A stretch of DNA of 64,000 nucleotides from Colias croceus. Lineage: Eukaryota > Arthropoda > Insecta > Lepidoptera > Pieridae. Location of the stretch: assembly GCF_905220415.1 (NCBI RefSeq), contig NC_059556.1:8072501-8136500 (forward strand), given 5' to 3'. The stretch's first letter is position 1; every line of letters begins with the position of its first letter. Below are positions 60,069 through 64,000 of the stretch, one piece after another. The notes below the pieces were generated by a model, which saw nothing but the letters and a program-made list of their open reading frames with translations, did no database searches and was not told where the DNA came from. The position numbers and the translations under genes were made by a program.

Positions 60069-60232
60069 CTAGCTTCCGCCCGCGACTCCGTCCGCGCGGA
60101 TGTCGGTCTTCGCATGGATGGTTTATTTCTCCATTTTGAGTAGGTAACTCTGACAATGATATCTTATAAATATCTATTGGACCCAAATACGGATAGGCCT
60201 ATAATAATACGCAACACGTGATGCCTGAACAT

Positions 60233-60265
<33 letters not shown>

Positions 60266-60387
60266 AATTTTTTTAAACACATATTTGGGTTTGGTATCGA
60301 TCCAGTAACACCCCCTGGTATTTATTTTTTCAATATTTTCAATGTACAGAATTGACCCTTCTACAGATTTATTATATAATGTGTAGA
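60069..60387 (-). mobile_element. Helitron-like element (family J) with (ACAG)n
   Basis: CTAGCTTCCGCCCGCGACTC at 60069, (ACAG)n at 60234-60262, CACCCCCTGGTATTTATTTT, ending GTGTAGA. Inverted relative of 58301-58639, with a different 3' half. Confidence 0.7.
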
Positions 60388-60520
60388 TGAAGTGTAACCT
60401 ATGGATAACCTAAATCTAATAATTGTCTTAAAAAATAACAAGATCTATTTTTTGTGAAAATATCACTGTCGCCAATTGTGAATTGCTTTTGTCTAAACAT
60501 AAACGTTGAAAATATTATAT

Positions 60521-60630
60521 TTATTTATTTATGACACTTCATTGTACATGTAAGAGAAATTTAAAATAAATGAATACATAAAATTGAAAAGGCGGCCTTA
60601 TTGCTTAAAAGCAATCTCTTCCAGGCAACT
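60521..60630 (-). repeat. LINE 3'-end-like repeat
   Basis: TTATTTATTTATGACACTTC through GGCGGCCTTATTGCTTAAAA to TCTTCCAGGCAAC. Confidence 0.55.
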
Positions 60631-60865
60631 ATAAAAATAAAGGACATGTAAGAATAATTCTTAAAGATTAAAATTATGATCTTAAAGATAAAAGTAACTG
60701 GCAGTGTTGAATTGTATTCCACTCATAGCAAAAATATGCATGTAATATTTGTTTTCATAGTTCACATAGGAACAAGCTTCTTTTATTCAGTATGATAGTA
60801 TATCCAAATGTATAAAATTACATTTGGATAAAAAAAAGATTAAATAATAACATTTAATATTATTA

Positions 60866-61053
60866 TCACTAGTATAAAACGAAGTCGCTTTCTCTGTCCC
60901 TATGTCCCTTTGTATGCTTAAATCTTTAAAACTACGAAACGGATTTTGATGCGGTTTTTTTAATAGATAGAGTGATTCAAGAGGAAGGTTTGAGTAGATA
61001 TATAATTTATTAGGTTTTAGACAAAGCAGGCGAAGCCGCGGGCGGTAATCTAG
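60866..61053 (+). mobile_element. Helitron-like element (family B), complete
   Basis: TCACTAGTATAAAACGAAG to GGCGAAGCCGCGGGCGGTAA and TCTAG. Confidence 0.8.
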
Positions 61054-61481
61054 TTATAATATAAAATACGCTGGTTTATGCTTATTTCTAACTACCAAAA
61101 GAAACTTACTGAAACTCCCTTATTAGGAACAATAATACGATTGAATACAACACAAAATATTCGATACTATTATTATTCTTACTCTGTATTATCAACAATT
61201 CTCACAAAGAAAGTTTAATAGAGTTAGCCGCATTTAGCCACCCCGGCCTTGGTTGGAAACGGTTACTATGTATAACCACAGTATAACCCTAGTGCGCAGT
61301 AGGGCAAGGAGGTCGAGGGAACAGTGCGTGTTTGTCAAATTGAGTACTTAGCGAAACTTTAATTGTATGCGAAATGCACGAATTTAAAAACAGCAAATTG
61401 CATGTGGTAATTTTTTTAATTGGGCTTTATGCAGGGGTTTTAATTTAACGTACGTGTTGCTGGAATATACTTTGTTATATT

Positions 61482-61666
61482 AAGGCCCGATTTTTCAATC
61501 CTTGGTTAAAACTTATCCGTCGAATAAAGTTTTACACGATAATATTAAAATGTCACCATTAAACTGTCAAATCCGGACAATAAATTAGAATGCATTTTTG
61601 AAATGTTAGTTTAATACGTTATCCGAAGAATAAGTTTTAACCAAAGATTGAAAAAATCAGCCCTAA
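61482..61666. mobile_element. MITE with GGCCCGATTTTT ends (copy 3 of 3)
   Basis: AAGGCCCGATTTTTCAATCC at one end, GATTGAAAAAATCAGCCCT at the other; internal ATGTCACCATTAAACTGTCA. From 61667 to 63163 no other feature was recognised. Confidence 0.75.
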
Positions 61667-63163
61667 AATTTCATGTGGTTGATGTATCTATGGCATTAAG
61701 TATGGCATGGCATATATTGAGGCTTTGATAAGTTGAATCTAAAGAGGTACATAATAGTAAAATGTATGTTTGCCTAACGGGTCAAAAATGCAAATAATAT
61801 TTTTTTTTTAAGTTGAACATGATATTAAACGTTTTAAAAACTTTAGAAGAAAGTTAATCAATTGATGTAAATGATTGGAGATTAAAAATAGGGAGTAATT
61901 ATTTATTATAGCAACTATGATGTCACAAGCATCAAAATGATACGTAATAACGTAGTAGAAACAAGCGGCTTGAATAAAAAGAATGGCTTACTAATAATTA
62001 GAAGATATAAATTCCTTGTTGAGTAGGTCAAGAAAATTCACTGCCTGTTTTTGCAATTTGACTTAAAACGGGTGCTTAAAAATGCCTTATTTAAATAATT
62101 ATCAGTAAGTAACATCTGTGTTATTTTTACTGTTTTCCTTCTAAAGCTCTGGTTAAGCTGCTTGGTAGAGCTTTTATGCATAAAGCCGTTTATGTAGTTT
62201 GTATGTTGAATATATTAAAGTATATATTTGGTGATTATAATATGAGGTAAGTCGACTAATATTATGTTTGCTCATCTATTATTATCAGGTAATATTGGAA
62301 AAAAGAAAGTAAATCTAGGAGCTTTAACTTAGGTTTAAATTTTGAAATTATATAATTGGTACTTATCAGAAGATTACATATAATACGCATATAATCTTTG
62401 TTTAATATATTAATATCGATTATAATTTTACACAACTTTTTGGAGAGTTTAATGTTGACATTTTAAAAGACTAAAAATCAAAGTATTTTAAGTAATGTAT
62501 ATAGTATGTATGTTCTGGAAACTCTGTAAAAGCAGAAAATTTCGATCACTGACGTTCTTAAGAAAGCAGACAATAATGCCAATTTAAAAGATGTACTCAT
62601 GAGTATAAACTGACTTATATTAAAAATAGTTCAACAACACAAAACTGATTTAGATCAAGCCTTGTCCAATCCGAAACTACAACATCATAAAGCTCGACAA
62701 ATCGGCTTACAACTTCAATCTTAAACTCCTTCTGTTTCTGAATCCATTAAGGGCTTCCCTTTGCATGTTAATAGTATCTAACCCACAAACCTTATACGTC
62801 TTCCCTTTTACGCAACAATAATAATATGACGTCAAACATTGATTGTGACAAAAGACTTTATTTAATTAATCATTGGTCGAGTTCGCAAAATAACTAAGCT
62901 TCAGTGACAAAGAAAATTACTACTTTGTAGGCACTATGATTATATGAAACTATAGCTAACTATATTGTATGAAAAGTGATTGACTTTGTGTGAAGCTGTT
63001 TATACAATGTTTAGATTATACTAAGCCCACGCCCCGACCCTGCCTCAGTTTTTTATTGTTTTATTTTCTTTTATAGTAGCATTTTTCTGACAGAAATAAA
63101 AATAAGTAATGCGACGAGCTCTTGTTCGCGTCTATACATTGTGGCATATCTTTTTATAACAGA

Positions 63164-63355
63164 CTAGCTGTTGCCCGCGGTTTCACCCGCTTTGCTCCGC
63201 TCCTATTGGTCTAAGCGTGATATATAGCCAATAGCCTTCCTGGAAAAATGGGCTTTCTAACACCGAAAGAATTTTTCAAATCGGACCAGTAGTTCCTGAG
63301 ATTAGCGCGTTCAAACAAACAAACTCTTCAGCTTTACAATATTAAGTAGTATAGA
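63164..63355 (-). mobile_element. Helitron-like element (family A), complete
   Basis: CTAGCTGTTGCCCGCGGTTT to AAGTAGTATAGA. Confidence 0.75.
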
Positions 63356-63412
63356 TTTATTACTAAAAGACTCCTAAAATTATGTGAGAATTAACGACGT
63401 CTTTATGTACAG

Positions 63413-63450
63413 ATAAATTTGATTAGCACAATTGTGCTAATCAAATTTAT
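63413..63450. repeat. Perfect 38-bp palindrome
   Basis: Nineteen bases (ATAAATTTGATTAGCACAA) followed by their exact complement, centre at 63431/63432, no loop. Confidence 0.85.
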
Positions 63451-63616
63451 TTGTAATTACAAAGCAATTGAAAAGATAATGTGTGATAAAATTAGACTGT
63501 ATTATAATTTGCAAGTAATAAAACACTTTATTTTAATATACTTTTAAGACAGAAATGACGTGATATATTTCCTCTATAAATCTGCTATTTATCTGTTATA
63601 ATCCTATCCTATCCTT

Positions 63617-63833
63617 TCCTACTATAATATTATAAATGCGAAAGTTTGTGAGGATGGATGTATGTATATGTATGTTTGTTACTCTTTCACGCAAATACTA
63701 CTGAACCGATTACAATGATATTTAGCACACATATATAGAGGGTAACTTGGATTAACACATATGATAGGTTTCACACTGGGACTATGCGGGTTTTTCTTTG
63801 ACAACGCGGGCGAAACCGCAGGCGGAAAGCTAG
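63617..63833 (+). mobile_element. Helitron-like element (family F), complete
   Basis: TCCTACTATAATATTATAAA to CGGGCGAAACCGCAGGCGG and AAAGCTAG; a minus-strand ORF across its end is not real. Confidence 0.75.
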
Positions 63834-64000
63834 TATATAATATTATAAAACTTTCCCAGAAAACGAACGACAACCGTTCTCGTTATAAATTACTATATCC
63901 TATTTCACCCTCTGCAAAATATATTTTTGCGGCAAAAAGCTTGCTTATGTTTCTTTCTGTATATTCTTTACCACATACCCTTGAATGGCTCACTCTTGAG

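Noticed and set aside
1..64000. tRNA, rRNA, CRISPR arrays, bacterial or viral genes
   Set aside because: No cloverleaf with GTTCRANNC arm, rRNA core or regular spacer array was seen by eye; a tRNAscan-SE or Infernal run would settle small RNA genes.

Overview
This is an AT-rich animal nuclear sequence, almost certainly from a moth or butterfly (Lepidoptera). Two genes have clear insect or metazoan homologs: tipE and gas8/DRC4. The non-coding DNA is full of short elements that begin TCTATACTAATATTATAAA or TCACTAC.TAGTATAAAAC and end in a GC-rich hairpin plus CTAG, as Lepidoptera Helitron-like (Lep1-type) elements do. It also carries an AACCGACTTC-ended MITE and many other foldback MITEs. No bacterial-type operons, CRISPR arrays, rRNA or recognisable tRNA genes were seen.

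Layout. 1-5.4 kb is mostly featureless, with one weak 59-codon ORF on the minus strand. 5.4-24.4 kb holds a plus-strand gene for a small C-terminally anchored membrane protein. Its two recognisable coding exons (6110-6432 and 24256-24405) are separated by a 17.8-kb intron filled with repeats. Inside that intron, 10701-11622 holds a second, weaker plus-strand gene candidate with a consistent three-exon model and a single membrane span. 24.4-40 kb is gene-poor and rich in MITEs and Helitron-like copies.

40-45.2 kb is the best-resolved locus. A four-exon minus-strand gene for an unrecognised 225-residue protein (two membrane spans plus a charged helix) is divergent from gas8/DRC4, the dynein regulatory complex subunit 4 of motile cilia and sperm flagella. 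gas8 has eight exons and encodes 460 residues. The 458-bp spacer between the two start codons carries a match to the RFX X-box, which suggests shared ciliary or testis expression.

45-51 kb is a gene-poor stretch with a 33-bp minisatellite and foldback MITEs. 51211-52550 is a complete piggyBac-family insertion with TTAA on both sides and an internally deleted transposase. 53046-54017 encodes TipE, an accessory subunit of the voltage-gated sodium channel, on the minus strand. 54-64 kb is a repeat field: long-terminal-inverted-repeat MITEs, Helitron-like copies in tandem, and paired (GTCT)n-bearing elements.

The genes do not form a single pathway. The only functional pairing the sequence argues for is the divergent gas8 / two-span membrane protein pair. 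Coordinates of spliced genes were derived by eye from GT-AG sites and reading-frame continuity.
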